Assembly: GCA_963556255.1 (NCBI GenBank)
Contig: OY744604.1
Coordinates: 74,828,736-74,892,735 of the forward strand
From: Allolobophora icterica
Lineage: Eukaryota; Annelida; Clitellata; Crassiclitellata; Lumbricidae
DNA: 64,000 bases
Direction: 5' to 3'
Shown here: positions 1 through 11,631 of the stretch, piece by piece
Layout: the number at the start of each line of letters is the position of its first letter
How positions within the stretch are numbered: position 1 is the first letter of the stretch
Position numbers and translations under genes: made by a program
The notes under the pieces: model-generated
Told to the model about the DNA's origin: nothing
Seen by the model: only the letters and a program-made list of their open reading frames with translations
Database searches by the model: none

Positions 1-113
1 AGATGAGAATTTCATCTCCGGACAAAATTACACATTCGAATGTACAGCAAACAACTTTTTTGGTTCACCTTTGACGAAGAACTTCACACTTACTGTACCT
101 TATAAGCATACAG
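1..113 (+). CDS. 3' part of an Ig-domain exon of an immunoglobulin-superfamily protein (partial)
   Basis: Reading from base 2, the frame is open and encodes the C-terminal half of an Ig-like domain. The segment YTFECTANNFFG contains the F-strand Cys in the usual Y-x-C-x-A-x-N-x-x-G setting and is followed by a G-strand-like stretch ending LTVPY. The exon ends in phase 1 at a donor-like CAG|GTTTGT. The next exon at 875 begins in the matching phase and encodes a membrane span, so this is probably the last Ig domain of a type I membrane receptor or adhesion molecule. The 5' part lies outside the window. The exon call rests on the Ig motif, the open frame, the donor and the phase agreement. The exact IgSF family cannot be told. 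Confidence 0.8.
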
Positions 114-874
114 GTTTGTAAAGCCCAACATTTATGCAATGAGATTGAACTGATAGTGAAACTCCCAGTATTACGATCGCAGTGCATGTGAGAAACGCTT
201 TACAATAGCGAAACAAAAAGTGAAACAATAGCAAACACTTAGACCGAAATGAGGAGTTGCATAAGCTATTAATTGCATTGCGAGAACTCAATAATATGTT
301 ACTTTCTGCTGGTCTTCCCGTGTTAATTAAGACTGTAATATTATTAAAGTTTTTGTCATCACCATTGTTTAAGAATCATTCCTTCGGCAGAAATACATAA
401 ACCATTAGCCAGTATTTAAGTTGGTATGATGGCTTCTAGTCGTGCAAGCATTTAAGCTTACTGACGTTGAAGGCCCTGCCATTAGGAAATATACTTCTTT
501 TTGTTGTATAAATATCTTCAAATACTATAATTTTCAATAAATAAACAATATTTTTATTTTCTTTTGTTTAAAATCTCGGATACTTCAGTTTGTTGCAGAG
601 TGACATGATCAGATTGTATTACTTCTCAACATCAATATTATCATGGTGGCATTGAAACCTGAGTACACGCCACAATAACCCATAACTTTTATTAATTATT
701 TTCATTATTTCTACTGCCTATTCTCTTGTACCTAGTTGCGGTGTGCCAACCAGTTTTGCCTAATAAAGGAATATACATATACATTGCAAAAGCGAATTAC
801 CTTCATATTCATTTAAGTGTATTCTACCTTGTTAACACCAGGAATTCTAGCATACTGCTTTATTTAACATTCAG

Positions 875-967
875 GCAATTTTTACGAAGTCGCTATTATA
901 ATTGGATCACTGATTAGTTGCTTCATCTTGTTGGTGGCGGCAATTCTCGCTAAGAAGACTGTCAAAG
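875..967 (+). CDS. Transmembrane exon of the IgSF protein
   Basis: An acceptor-like TTAACATTCAG precedes base 875 and a donor AAAG|GTATAA follows base 967. Joined in phase 1 to the exon ending at 113, the reading frame is open. It encodes a short juxtamembrane stretch, then about 20 hydrophobic residues (VAIIIGSLISCFILLVAA), then a basic stop-transfer segment (KK, K). That is a single-pass type I membrane anchor. The exon ends in phase 1, the same phase as all the cytoplasmic exons that follow, so those can be skipped or exchanged without changing frame. Confidence 0.8.
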
Positions 968-1949
968 GTATAATGATCATACTTCAGATAATATTTCTGT
1001 GGTAATGGCTAAAACCACTCTTATTAGTGTGAATATATTAACGTAATCTCAATTTTAGAATGTATTATCTAAGAAGTAAGGCTACACTTGAATGGTAGTC
1101 TAGAAATAAAATTAACTATTTTAAATAAGGCCTTGGTAATGTTGGTATTGAAAATGCAGTAACTTTAACTGCAAATATTCAGCGAAAACATGTTTGTTGG
1201 ACAAGAGTTTAAGTAATGACTTTAACTCTCACATGATGAATTGATTAGTTTTCTTAGTATATCCTTAGGTATTTATTTGTTTGTTCAACTACACGGGCTT
1301 AGTCGAATTTGGCTGAATAAAGCATAATATTATCTATCTTCTTGAGATATTTAAGTAGACTGAGTTATAGTATCTTCTTGAGATATTTAAGTCGACTAAA
1401 TTATAGTCACGTCAAGAAACAACACTTTTAAATATACAATCTTTTAATTTAAAGACAGATGCATGGAAAGAAATTCAAGAAAGTCTTTTGACCTTATACC
1501 GAATCATGAAGTCTTACCTTTGGGTAGGTGGTTTTTGCAAATGCATTGTTTCTTGCAATGATTACGTTCATTTGTGTCTGCATGTAACTTCTAATTCAGT
1601 ATTCGCAGTGGTGAATGTGGTTCAGGAAAACTAGTTCGGTGGTTTCGTGAATAGCACTATGTATAGAAACTGTTGTATTCGGTAGCATTTTCTCTACATA
1701 TCACAATTTTAGTATCCCTTCTGTTCCAAGTTTCCCAAAGAGATTAATAAGAACATTGTGGAGACGAGTGTTTGTTCATCACACAGCATTTAAGACAACA
1801 TATATAGCAATATATTCTAGTAATCAAAAATTAATGGACCTCATCCTATTTGTTTGTTTATGTTGCTTTTGTTGAGAGAAAAATTGTAATATACCAATCA
1901 TAATAATGAAACGAAGTCTTCATGACAGTTGTGTTTTATGTATGCATAG

Positions 1950-1985
1950 CTGAAGGCAATGCTCTGAGTTATGAAGATTCTACAG
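1950..1985 (+). CDS. Short cytoplasmic-tail exon, copy 1 (AEGNALSYEDST)
   Basis: A 36-base symmetrical phase-1 exon lies between an acceptor (TATGCATAG) and a consensus donor (ACAG|GTAAGT). It encodes 12 residues with one tyrosine in an acidic setting (SYEDS), a plausible phosphotyrosine/SH2 docking site in the receptor tail. The exon and its flanking introns are duplicated at 3954-3992, where the encoded peptide is clearly related. That conservation of splice sites and frame is the main support. Its use in mRNA is inferred. Confidence 0.7.
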
Positions 1986-2334
1986 GTAAGTAAATAAAAA
2001 TTAATTTGCCGACCATTGGCTTTTCTTGTAAAGTTTCTTTTTTCAAGAGATTAGATTGATTATGTTTTCCTTGGGCTTGGTAAAATTATTGAGTTATTGT
2101 GATTTTTGCTAATGCCATATATGAACAATGGAGATGGTCTTTATATTAAAGAATGCTACACGTGAGTTCAAAATATTGACTGTCTATTTCTCACAATTTC
2201 AGTATCCTTTCTGTTCCAAGCGTGTCCAAAGAGAATAATATGAAAATTGTGGAGACGAGTGTTTGTTCATCACGCAGCATTTAAGAAAACATACATACAG
2301 ATACATAAACATAAAATTTTATTCTTACTAACTA

Positions 2335-3800
2335 TGTTTGCTAACGTTTTGGATGATAATGTCCCATTTTTCGTGAATTTGTTCAATGGGTCTCTAGCAG
2401 AGGGCCATCTCTCTCCATCCCAGAAGCGGGCTATTGTTTTCTCTACCCTCTAAAACATAATCTTGACTGTTCTGTTTTAACTATCTGTCCTACTTCTAAC
2501 CTTTCCTTTCTGTCTATAATTCTGGAGAGTCTTGTTTCCCTTCAGCTTCTGCTTTATCTTGAACGGTCTGGACTCCTTCCTTCTAGACAGTCAGGGTTTA
2601 GAGGTCGCCATTCTACAGAAACTGCCCTCCTGTCCCTTCTCTCGAATATTTACACTGCCATTGACAGGTCTCATTTGACGCTTCTGGCACTCTGAGTTTT
2701 CTTCTGCTTCGACATGGTTAACCATGAGATCTACTTCAGCGTTTTGAACTGTTTTGTGGTCTCAGTGGTCTCCCTCTTCTTTGGTTTCACTCTTACCTCT
2801 CTGACCGTACTCAGACGGTTGTCCTTGGTGACTCCAAAACTGCTTGAGTTAGGGTTGAATATGGTGTCCCACAGGGTTATGTCCTTGGCCCCATTCAATA
2901 CATACTCTACACAGCTGATACCCCTTCTACATTTACTAAACAACTTACCTCTGGCCATCTTCATGCAAATAACGTTCAGATCTTTGTCCAAGGCTCATCC
3001 TCTGAGCAGATCTCCCTCGTTGGATCCATTGATTCTTTGTTACATGATCTCCACTCTTGGATATCATCAAATCGACTTTACCTTACACGTAACTATTCTA
3101 AGACCCAACTGGATCTTGTTTGGCACTAAACAGCAGCTATCTAAACTTGATCTACCACTTCTGTCGTAAGTGTAGCCTGATTTTTCATTCTCATTGAGTG
3201 TCCGGGACTTGGGTGTCACGCTCGATAGTATTCTTTCGTTTTCTGAACACCTCTCACACCGGAGGCGCTCCTCTTTCTATCACCTGAGGCGTTTGATGGC
3301 CATCAGGAGATCAGTTTCCCCTTCTGCGTTTACTAAATATGGTCCATGCCTTCATTTGTTGCCTCGTTGACTATTGCAAAACAGTATTTGCTCATCTTTC
3401 TAAGACGCGCCTTTCGTCCCCGCAGTCTGTTCTGAACGCGGCTCTGACAACAGTGTGGCCCGTTCCATCGCTTCTCCCACATAACTACCTTTATGACTGA
3501 TGTACTTCAATGACTTCAGCATCCAATACAAGGTCATCCTCCTGGTATCTATGACACAGCAGGGAAAGCCCTTTAAATAGTACCTCTCTTTCCAAACCTC
3601 TCCCTGCTCTCTCTTCCCGCCCTCTTCGGTCTGCGGACCGCCTTGATCTACTTGTAGCAAGATATTGTCTTGGGTCTCGTTCTCTTCCCCCGCTGCTTGA
3701 AGATCTTCCTTTTCCCTCGGATCTGCCACACTGGGAGCGCCTGTGAATAGTCTATGCTGTGAGGGGCGCTTTATACATAACCATATAAGATAAGATATAG
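2335..3800 (+). mobile_element. Degenerate L2/CR1-type non-LTR retrotransposon (LINE) inserted in the receptor intron
   Basis: Three frames together give reverse-transcriptase-like fragments. Around 2500-2720 there are segments resembling SKILE..., SRQSGFRGRHSTETALL and FDMVNHEI. Around 2714-3169 the frame continues, and 3190-3780 resembles the conserved C-terminus (VRDLGVTLDS, then FHHLRR-like and ALWN-like regions). Stops and frameshifts are frequent, so the copy is dead. The 3' end has the 'gcgctttataca' tail seen in other LINE tails of this window. It interrupts the second copy of the receptor-exon duplication, so it arrived after that duplication. Confidence 0.7.
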
Positions 3801-3953
3801 CATTATCTTCTAGCAATAAAATAATTGGACTTCATCAAACAGTTATATTTGTATGTTTATGTTGCTTTTGTTGAGAGAAGATTTGCCGTTAACCAATCAC
3901 ATAGATCCATTAAAATTAAACAAAGGTTTCATGACAATTGTGTTTATGTATAG

Positions 3954-3992
3954 CTGAAGACAATTATGCTGTGAGTTATGAAGATTCTGCAG
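3954..3992 (+). CDS. Short cytoplasmic-tail exon, copy 2 (AEDNYAVSYEDSA)
   Basis: A 39-base phase-1 exon lies between an acceptor (TTATGTATAG) and a donor (GCAG|GTCAGT). It encodes 13 residues related to the exon at 1950-1985. It keeps the YED tyrosine and gains a second tyrosine (NYAV). It lies in the duplicated unit downstream of the inserted LINE. Because both copies are symmetrical phase-1 exons, they could be included together or alternatively. No transcript evidence is available from sequence alone. Confidence 0.65.
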
Positions 3993-4410
3993 GTCAGTAA
4001 ATAAAAAGTAATTTACTGACCATGGCGTGTTTTTGTAAAGTTGCTTTTTAAGAGATTAATTTGATTATATTTTCCTTTGGCTTGGTAACAATAATGAAAT
4101 ATTATGATTTTTACTAATGCTATTACATGAACAATAGGCCAGATAGAAGGAGGTGTGAGTCCTACATGTGAGTTCAAAATATTGTCTGCGAATCACTGTC
4201 GCTAGTACGTTTTAGCCAATTATTTGAGCAAGTAAAAATTAATGTTTCGATTCACACGTCATGGGTTGTCTTTTGCCATTCGCCTAGATGCGAACGTATA
4301 TAGAGATAATCAGCAATTTCTCGTATCACGTTTGCCTTAAATTAGTGCACGTGCAACTGTCAACGCTGATGAGCCGGCTAATTGATATACTACGACACGG
4401 TAATTGCTGA

Positions 4411-4676
4411 CATCAATGGCGGCGATCTTGTTTGACACATGAGGGGGACATTTTTGAACTGATCTGGTGAAAAAAGAGTTTTGAACTGATCTGGTCAAAA
4501 AAGAGGTAAAACATTTATCGCCGTGAACTGATCTGGTCAAAAAAAGGTTAAAAAAATTTGACCTTTTTGGTGTTTTTTCAGATTGTGGGGGTCCGATGCA
4601 TGGCGTGTCCCCCCACTGTTAAAGGTGGGGGTCTTGTCCCCCTCGACCATCCCCCATGACCGCCGCCCATGGCTGA
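4411..4676. mobile_element. Short non-autonomous insertion absent from the paralogous block
   Basis: In the second duplicated block the text runs directly from 'aattgctgac' into 'agaaataattat' near 10610-10630. In this copy about 265 bases intervene between the same words. The ends share an imperfect inverted match (CAATGGCGGCGATC on the left against GACCGCCGCCCATG on the right), and a GCTGAY word flanks both sides. Internally it has three copies of a 'ctgatctggt.aaaaa' motif and a C/G-rich stretch. It is probably a MITE. No class is assigned. Confidence 0.45.
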
Positions 4677-4849
4677 TAGAAATAATTACACATTATCATT
4701 ATCATCATCAGTTCCTGACGCCAGTCATCTCAGTTATTCATTAAGGCTATTAGTGCTCTTCACAATGTTATTCCAAGTTTTTCTATGTCCTCACTTTTAT
4801 TGTCTATCCCACGCACACATGTGCGCAGCGCGTAATAGTCACTTACACT

Positions 4850-5395
4850 ACACTCCAATCTTCCCAGCCCTCCTATCTCCGACAGCTGTTCACTGTCCAA
4901 CCACTCCGCTCAACCCGCTCCTCTTCAACCCTAACACTGCTCCGCCCTTCTGTCACCTCATCACTAAAATTTGCGAATCGCTCCATAGCCATAGCAGTCC
5001 CACACCTCTGGAATAAACTTCCACCAGTACTGCGAGAAATTTCAGATCCATCCTATGAACTCACCAAAACCTCACCACTTGCTATATCTCCACAGGTCTT
5101 TCACTCAAAACTGAAAACACTGCTCTTTCACAAATCCTATCCCGATTCCTCCTCCTCTGTCTACCCCCTCGCCGTCTAAACCCTAAACACCACCCACCTT
5201 AGCCGTCTTTCTGTCTTCCTGACTGACTTCTTTGGATCTTGACCTGGAACCGATTCGACCCCCCCCCGCCTATCGATTTTGATTTGTCTAAGCGCCTGTG
5301 AATAAGCTGGTTCTCGCGACTTCACTTTTTTGGACGCTGTAGAAATCCGGAGATTACGATTACGATTACGAATTCCATAATTAGTTAACAAGGCC
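4850..5395 (+). mobile_element. 3' end of an L2-type LINE (C-terminal ORF2 remnant and tail)
   Basis: The + strand encodes a broken C-terminal LINE segment with the usual pattern: 'RSIAIAVPHLWNKLPP' near 4980-5030, then 'FHSKLKTLLFHKSYP' near 5100-5150. A 3' tail follows with 'agcgcctgtgaataagc' and a short (gattac)n run at 5350-5370. The insert is missing from the paralogous block around 11740, so it entered after the duplication. Confidence 0.6.
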
Positions 5396-5471
5396 TAAAT
5401 GATAAAACTTTTACGGTGACCAATTTCAGCCGCTGCTGAGCGTAACAGTTGTACTGCACATTTTTCTTCAG

Positions 5472-5516
5472 ATCAAGGAGCGGCACGTTCAGTCTACTCG
5501 GTTGTTCATACAAACG
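5472..5516 (+). CDS. Cytoplasmic-tail exon with ITIM-like motif, copy 1
   Basis: A 45-base phase-1 exon follows a strong pyrimidine-rich acceptor (TTTTTCTTCAG) and ends at ACG|GTTAGA. It encodes DQGAARSVYSVVHTN. The segment S-V-Y-S-V-V fits the immunoreceptor tyrosine-based inhibitory motif consensus (S/I/V/L)xYxx(I/V/L), which recruits SH2-domain phosphatases in known IgSF receptors. The exon has a paralogue at 11869-11913 with 12 of 15 identical residues but with the tyrosine replaced by asparagine. Calling it a functional ITIM is inference from a short motif. Confidence 0.65.
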
Positions 5517-5815
5517 GTTAGAAAACCTTGGTTCCTATACGATTTAGCAAACCATCTGCAAACTTATCAAAAGTGTAATAGATCTATGGTCTTCGACCAC
5601 AAATTCACAGAGAAAAGAGCGGATGCGGAAGCGTGAAATAATCGTAAGCTATTGTATTTTAATGTATATCTATTAACTTAATAATACTCAGCAAAACAGC
5701 GTTCATATTATCGCGAATTAGTTCTAGAGAAGTACTGCGTACAGGGTTACCAAACAGCCAGAAGAAGGTGCCTGCTTATTTGCTGGAATGCTCATTCATC
5801 TACATTTCGCTGCAG

Positions 5816-5847
5816 CAAGGGTCATTTCCAAAACAATTGCATCTTAA
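5816..5847 (+). CDS. Terminal coding exon of the IgSF receptor, copy 1
   Basis: After the acceptor TTTCGCTGCAG, a phase-1 frame reads ARVISKTIAS and then TAA. The paralogue at 12274-12305 has the same acceptor, related residues (AKVISKTIVC) and a stop at the same codon. Two copies that keep acceptor, frame and stop position support a real last coding exon. The cytoplasmic tail would then be roughly 45-55 residues, depending on which YED exons are used. Confidence 0.65.
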
Positions 5848-6724
5848 AGACGAGACAGGAGGAAGGACCGCAGTGAGAATGAGTTATAAAAATGCTAGAG
5901 TATAGTGTCTGGCCATTGGCTGTTTTTGTAAAGCTACTTTTTAAGAATATTAGTTTGATTGCGCTTTGCTTGGGGGTTTGTGCGTGACTATAATTATTGA
6001 AAATTGTGATTTTAACTAATGCCATATCTGCAAAATAGGGATTGTTTTTATATTAAAGGATGATACATGTGAGTTAAAAATATTGGCTTTAAATCACTGT
6101 CATTAGTACGTTTCCAGTGGCGGCGCGTGGAATTTTCAATGGTGGTGCGAAGCATCAGTGTGCCGCCCCCACACCCCCTAAGGTGGCAGGCCTGTCTAGT
6201 AGTCTAGTTAAATTTTGTCTGTGCTGTGTATGATAGTAGTTAGTAGTAGCCTTAGCCATTAGTAGACTAGTCTAGAGCACAGTAGCAGATGATGCAGATC
6301 CGCTACTAGTGTCACTGTGTACTGCGCACTTAAAGTACTTTCATAATTAGCAAATCAAATTAGACAGAGTATTCCAGAGAGAAGTCAAGAAGAGGTCCGA
6401 GTCCGGTACACTTGCAGAAATCAGATCAGAGCGGATCTCCAGAAAGTAGTTCAAAAGAGGTCCGAGTTCAGTTTCCAGGGGGCTAGATCAAGAGAAGAGG
6501 CAGAGCAGCTGTCAAGGAGGGTGTCGTTTAGGGCGAGAATAATTGGAAGGAAGAGGACCAGCTGAGTCAAGGTAGGAGTACTTGAAATGGTGAGACTTCA
6601 GTTTTGAGTGGAAAGCCAGTTGGTATAGAGGAACATGCTGAAGGACGGGTTGCAGTGATGATGGAGGAACTGAGAAGCTTCGGAATTCAGAGGGGAGATC
6701 AATCCATAGTTCTGTGCATGCTGC

Positions 6725-7830
6725 TGTGTTGAATGTAAAGTAAGTAAGTAAATATCTTCTTTATTAATACCAACTGCTTATACCGCACTTTGGTTTACAT
6801 AATAGTTTATACAAAATAAAGCATTCTTGTCAGGAATGTTTTCCTCATTAAATTGTCCGCCCTGGGTATTAATCGGTCATGCAATCTTGACCTCATGGAA
6901 TAGTGCTGTGGCCTCAGCGGTGGGAGATGATGGTTCAGCACATGGCCCTCGTCATGCAGTACCGCTGCGAAGTGACCCCAGTCTGCAAGGCTACATAATT
7001 GCTCGAAGTGGGGCTATCCGCAGGGAGATAATGCAGACGCACCAGACGGTCTAACACGGACTGCAGCCTTCCCCTCTCCTGTTGACCCGCGAAGTCCCAC
7101 CAAGCCGGGGACGCGCAAAGCATACGGGCTAATGTAGTCATTTTTACTACGTCATGCAAACTTGGGATGCGCAGGCCGTGCGCTGTCATGATACGCAGAG
7201 CATACATCGATTGTCTGGCTTGGACGCAAGCGCTCCTTATACGCGCTTCGAAACCTAGTTTTTCAGTCATTACGACTCCCAGAATCTTAGTACTCTGGAC
7301 CCTCCGAAGTCCCGGCACCTCTGCAGGTGCGTCGTCCTGCCCCCTCCCTGTACGACGAACTATCATCTCCTGTGTCTTGCTTTGATTAAGGCTCAGATTG
7401 CTGCAGCTCTGTGACCACTCTGCTACATGATCCAACTCTTCCCTGATTGTATTACTGTTTTTTAGCTGGTACTAACAGGTAAGTGTCATCGGCATATCTA
7501 ATTATACAATTGTGAGCATAGACAGTTTTGAGCTTTCATATGGCCACGATGAAGTACAAAGGGCCCAGACCGGACCCCTGAACAATGCTGGCGTTGATAT
7601 TAGTAATATCCGAGACCATTCCGTTGCATGTTGTCCTATGGTTTCGGTTTGTCAGGAAAGTTACAATCCAGTAATGCACACAGTCCGGAATGGGCAGCTC
7701 TGCGAGTTGCTCCACAAGATACGCATGTCGGATCATATCAAAAGCCTTAGAAAAGTCGAGTGCTATCAAGTGTACATAATGGTCGTCACCGAGGAGTCGA
7801 GGACTCGGTTGGAGAACTTGAGATGAGTAG
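6725..7830 (-). mobile_element. Jockey/CR1-type LINE fragment (RT domain), degenerate
   Basis: On the - strand, 7769-7536 encodes the RT palm start (IALDFSKAFDMIRHAYLVEQ, later IVQGSGLGP). The frame at 7435-6935 continues past the YADD region into LNQSKTQEMIV, KILGVVMTEK and ARQSMYALRIMTAHGL. The 3' end toward 6725 has the (taag)n/'ttattaatac' tail. The same family appears at 8415-9860 and 32567-33025. The frame is broken, so it is inactive. Confidence 0.75.
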
Positions 7831-8414
7831 TGACTGGCGGTCGAGAAAAACTGAGATAGGAGGATGATCGGGTAGAGCGGATTGCCTGGATGGTGAAGAG
7901 ATCACAGAGATATTGGAAAGGGAAAATTGTAGGGAGTTGTATACTATAGGTTAGTGATAGGACTTTGAAGTGGATTCGCTCTTTGATTTTAACCAAAGGA
8001 GTGATTTGAGGATGGGAGTGATATGCTAGTGTTTAGGCGTTATAGTGACAGCTCTGGCAAGTGAGATTTGGATAAGTTGCAGAGGCTTGATTTGTTGGAT
8101 TCAAGGTTGAGGAAGAGGGAATTGCAGTAATCAAGCTTTGATTGAACAATTTTTAAGGTCGAGCATGGGCCGGATGCGTCGGTGGTCACGAATGTGCATG
8201 AAACAGGAGTGCGGGAGGTTTGAGATGTGATCAGAGAAGGAGAGTTGTGCATCAAAAGGAATACCACATCATCTATAAATTCAGGCGCAATCATTATTTC
8301 TAGGAACCAGAGGCGTAGCTAGAGGGTGCAGAGGGGGTACATGCATCCCCGGACGCCAAGGAAAGGGGACGCCAAAATGAGGGTTAAGATAACTTTGATG
8401 CAGTTTTAACTGAT

Positions 8415-9860
8415 TTAAGTAAGTAAGTAAGTAAGTAAGTATATCCTTTATTAATCCAACTGCTAACCGCATTTTGGCTTACACATGTATATCATGTCCA
8501 GATTAAAGTACTAAGGCCTATATTCCGGTGAAAATCATCCTAATTATGAAAGATTTACCAGCTAGACTGTCAGCAGTCGGGAGAACCCGATTATGAACAC
8601 GGGGTCGCAAAGTATGACCCGTATTCTTAACAGGAGGTAATAGCACATGAAGCACATGTGTAGAACATGTAAGAACGGTCGTGAAAAGTTTAGAATCAGC
8701 AGTACGGATCAATTGTTCGAATCTAAGGTAGTCCACATGAAGATAACCAGCTTTAATCAGTCTCCTAAATATTGCCTGTAGTCTATGCCCCACATAACCC
8801 CACCAAGCGGACGCAGCGTACGTCATCCTCGCCACTGTGGTAGCTGTCACCACATCGTACATTGAGGGGCCAAGTAGTCCATGAGTAGTCAGGATCCGTA
8901 ATGCATACATTGATTGTCTTGCACCAGTGCACAGATTGTCAACATGCACGTCAAAGCAGAAGTCATCGGAAAGCGTGACACCCAAGATCTTCATGATTCT
9001 GACTCTGGAAAGACCCGGAATCTCCATCGGCTGGTTTTCATTCAGTTTTCTTCTCGGCTTACGGACAACCATTTCCTGGGTCTTTGCTTGGTTAAGCTTC
9101 AGATTACATCTCGCAGCCCAGATCTCGATGTGCCTGATTTCCGAGTTTATCAGGTTGCTATTGGCAGCAGGAACCAGAAGATAGGTATCGTCAGCGTACT
9201 TCGAGTATCCGGTTAGTTGGATGTTTAGGTTTAAGTTTGGATATTGCTGTGAAGAACAGTATCGGACCAGTTCCTGATCCCTGGACAATACTGCAGTTGA
9301 TTTCAATCGCCGCAGAGGTAATTCCTTTAAACTTAGTGCAATGTTGTCGTTGGTGGAGGGCCGCAATGATCCAATTGTAAGCAACGTCGGGAATGGGTAA
9401 GTCCGCCATCTGTTCAGCCAGATAGTCATGCCTCACCGTATCAAATGCTTTTGAAAAATCCAGCGCTATCAGATGTACATAGGGGCTGGACGTCAGCATT
9501 TCAGTGAGTTGATGCGTTAATGAACTAAGTGCGGCAGTACTGTAGTATACACCCGGTGGGCCGAAACGCATATTGATCTTGAAAGTCGCGGTTGTTCTGT
9601 TCGTACGTCAACATCGGATAGAAATACTTGCGCACCACGATCCGCTCAAGTATACGACAGAGGACTGAAGTGATTGAGATTGGCCTGTAATCGGCCTCCG
9701 TCTTCGGGCGGGAAACCTTTGGGACAGGAGTGATGCAACTAATCTTCCACTGAGGTGGAATATAGGCCTACGCTGCTCCAATGGAAAGGTTGAAGAGAGC
9801 CGAAATAAATTTATAAGATTTAAGTTTGGCGCCCCAAATATATCCAGTTTTATCCTCATT
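8415..9860 (-). mobile_element. Jockey/CR1-type LINE, longer copy with RT motifs
   Basis: Reading leftward, 9859-9608 holds a finger-domain remnant, and 9571-9191 has IALDFSKAFDTVRHDYLAEQ and IVQGSGTGP. The frame from 9429 to 8518 (303 codons) carries the catalytic KYADDTYLLVPA box, LNQAKTQEMVV, KILGVTLSDD and ARQSMYALRILTTHGL, and ends near the 3' tail with 'ttattaatccaactgc' and an (agta)n repeat at 8418-8440. Two frames are needed, so the copy is frameshifted between the palm and the YADD box. The 5' half, including any endonuclease, is missing, which is typical of 5'-truncated LINEs. Confidence 0.8.
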
Positions 9861-10714
9861 ACTTACAAATCAGTTCTCATGTATGATTTTGGCGCACCGT
9901 GGAGCACTAAGGAGCAACATGTATGTACTAGCTGTGTTTTTCATATTTTATAAATTAAAATTAAAATTGCCATTCGATTATTTGGAAAATGTGAAATAGG
10001 AAACGCGGGGGAAAGGGTGGCGCCAAATGCATATTTCGTCCTCGGGCTCAAAATATCCTAGCTTCAAAAACTAGGCCAAAATTGGTCTAAATCAATTTAA
10101 AACTAAGAAATATATTGAAGCTCACACGAACAGTGAAGATTTACAGTTCACCAAATTATGATATTAAGTTTCATATAAATTTCTAGCAACAATTACGTAA
10201 TAACTCCAAATGAAACACTACGGTGACCACAGGAAGCACAGAAAAATAATTCCAGGTAGTCAGAGTGCCGCCCCCCTCAAGTAGCCGCCCGGTGCGACCG
10301 CACCCCCTTGCACCCCCCACGCGCCGCCGCTATACGTTTCAGCTAATTATTTTAACATTTTGAGAAAAGCTTTGAATGTTACGATGTCCATTGCCTACGT
10401 GTCGAAATTTAAGATAACCGCTGTTAGTAAAATTAATGTTGTCAGTTTGATCCATATGACATTGTCATGGGTTGTCGTTTGCCTTTCGCCTGTGGGAACG
10501 TATAAGCCTACAGAGATATCAGCAATTTCTCTTTCGACTTAAATTATTGCACACACAGCTGTCAACGCTGATGAGTCATTTAATTAATGCGTGCAATACG
10601 ACACGGTAATTGCTGACAGAAATAATTATATATTATTATAATCATCACCATCAATCACTGACGCCAGCCATCCAATAGCCATGGGTACGAATGAATGGTC
10701 TCCATTGTTCTCAG

Positions 10715-11631
10715 CAGGGCCGTATTAACCTGGGTGGAGGCCCCAGTGCACTGCCGTGGTGGAGGCCCATAGGACCATGGACGTCCGGAGGGGGTAACGG
10801 GGGCATTTCCCCCTGATTTTGAAAATATAAAAAAATAACTTGAATTTTTTTATTATTCCAACAGTTCCAACACGATTTTCAATGCTAAAAAAATTATTGA
10901 AGTAAGTAAGCTATTCTATGCAAAAAACATCATTTTATCCCCCTAAAATATTTCTCCCACAGAAAATTTTGCCCCTAGACATTTTTGCCCCTCTGGAAAA
11001 ATTAGATTACATTGAAACATGACAGTAGTTATCAAGATTAAACACACGTTTTGGCAGCCATGCCATTGAATAGTAGTATGCCAGAATTAAAGCTCAGAAT
11101 TTAGAATTTCACTTATCGGCTGATACTCCAGAAACAAGTTCAGGGATCATTTCCTAATGTGGAGATAACAGTAACACTCCGCATGTATCTGGTGCTTATG
11201 GTCAGTAACTGCAGTGTAAAACGTTCATTCTAAAAAATAAAACTAATAAAGAACAGACTTGGCACATCGATGGGGAATGAGCGGTTGTCCAACTTGGCTC
11301 TGATGAGCACAGAAGCTGACATTCTGCGTGAGGTCAACTTTGAGGATCTGGTGACCGAATTTGCGAAGAAGAAAACACGCAAAGTTTCGCTAATTTGACA
11401 TTACTTCATGCCCGAGACAAACTATCTTCTGACCTTTTAACTCTTTCTTTGTTTTAGATATTTGTGTTAGATTGTGTCTGTGTACAATGCGCATTACTGA
11501 AATATTTTGTAATCAGTCATGAAACACAAGTCAAAAAATTTCTTGCAAATTTGTGGTGGAGGCCCCTATGTGGTGGGGGCCCCTGTGCACTGGCACATGG
11601 TGCACAATGCACATGCCTAAATCCGGGCCTG
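10715..11631 (+). mobile_element. hAT transposon remnant, 917 bp, with 8-bp TSD
   Basis: The left terminus CAGGGCCGTATTAACC and the right terminus (complement CAGGCCCGGATTTAGG) form hAT-type inverted repeats. They are flanked by the perfect 8-bp direct repeat GTTCTCAG at 10707-10714 and 11632-11639. The paralogous block near 4740 lacks it. Inside, the C-terminus of a hAT transposase survives (11154-11396). The element is a deletion derivative. Confidence 0.85.
11154..11396 (+). pseudogene. hAT transposase C-terminal (hATC dimerisation) remnant
   Basis: One frame across this stretch reads NVEITVTLRMYL..., NCSVKRSF, then a stop codon, KIKLIKNRL and NERLSNLALMSTEADILREV, ending in a lysine-rich tail. 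That is the order of the hATC domain, in which the NCSVERSFS-like and ERLSNLALMS-like blocks lie near the transposase C-terminus. The in-frame stop and the missing N-terminal two thirds show it is non-functional. It lies inside the hAT element 10715-11631 and supports its class. Confidence 0.75.

Larger units (their letters stand above)
1695..4190 (+). repeat. Tandem intron-exon duplication carrying the short YED exon twice
   Basis: Sequence from about 1695 to 2190 recurs from about 2190 to 4190, apart from a LINE inserted at about 2335-3800. Matching stretches include the 'gtttgttcatcac.cagcatttaag' region (1768 and 2258), the 'tgttgcttttgttgagag' region (1860 and 3860) and the introns after the exons (1986 and 3993 onward). 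Each unit holds one copy of the short cytoplasmic exon. A third, decayed copy of the downstream intron is seen at about 5870-6100, where the exon and donor are no longer intact. Confidence 0.7.
6115..10332. mobile_element. hAT-like DNA transposon, 4.2 kb, with nested LINEs
   Basis: The ends are inverted repeats (CAGTGGCGGCGCGTGG on the left, complementary to CCACGCGCCGCCGCTA on the right), flanked by the 8-bp direct repeat TACGTTTC at 6107-6114 and 10333-10340. An 8-bp duplication with a CAGTGGCGG-type terminus fits the hAT superfamily. The uninterrupted paralogous block at 4205-4225 reads through the corresponding point without an insert. I see no intact hAT transposase. Most of the interior is two nested leftward LINE fragments, plus another hAT-like end (CAGAGGCGTAGC) near 8310. 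Confidence 0.75.

Noticed and set aside
5590..5640. Additional receptor exon between the ITIM exon and the terminal exon
   Set aside because: An acceptor-like CACAG exists in copy 1 but not in the paralogous copy at 12010, and no donor is evident.
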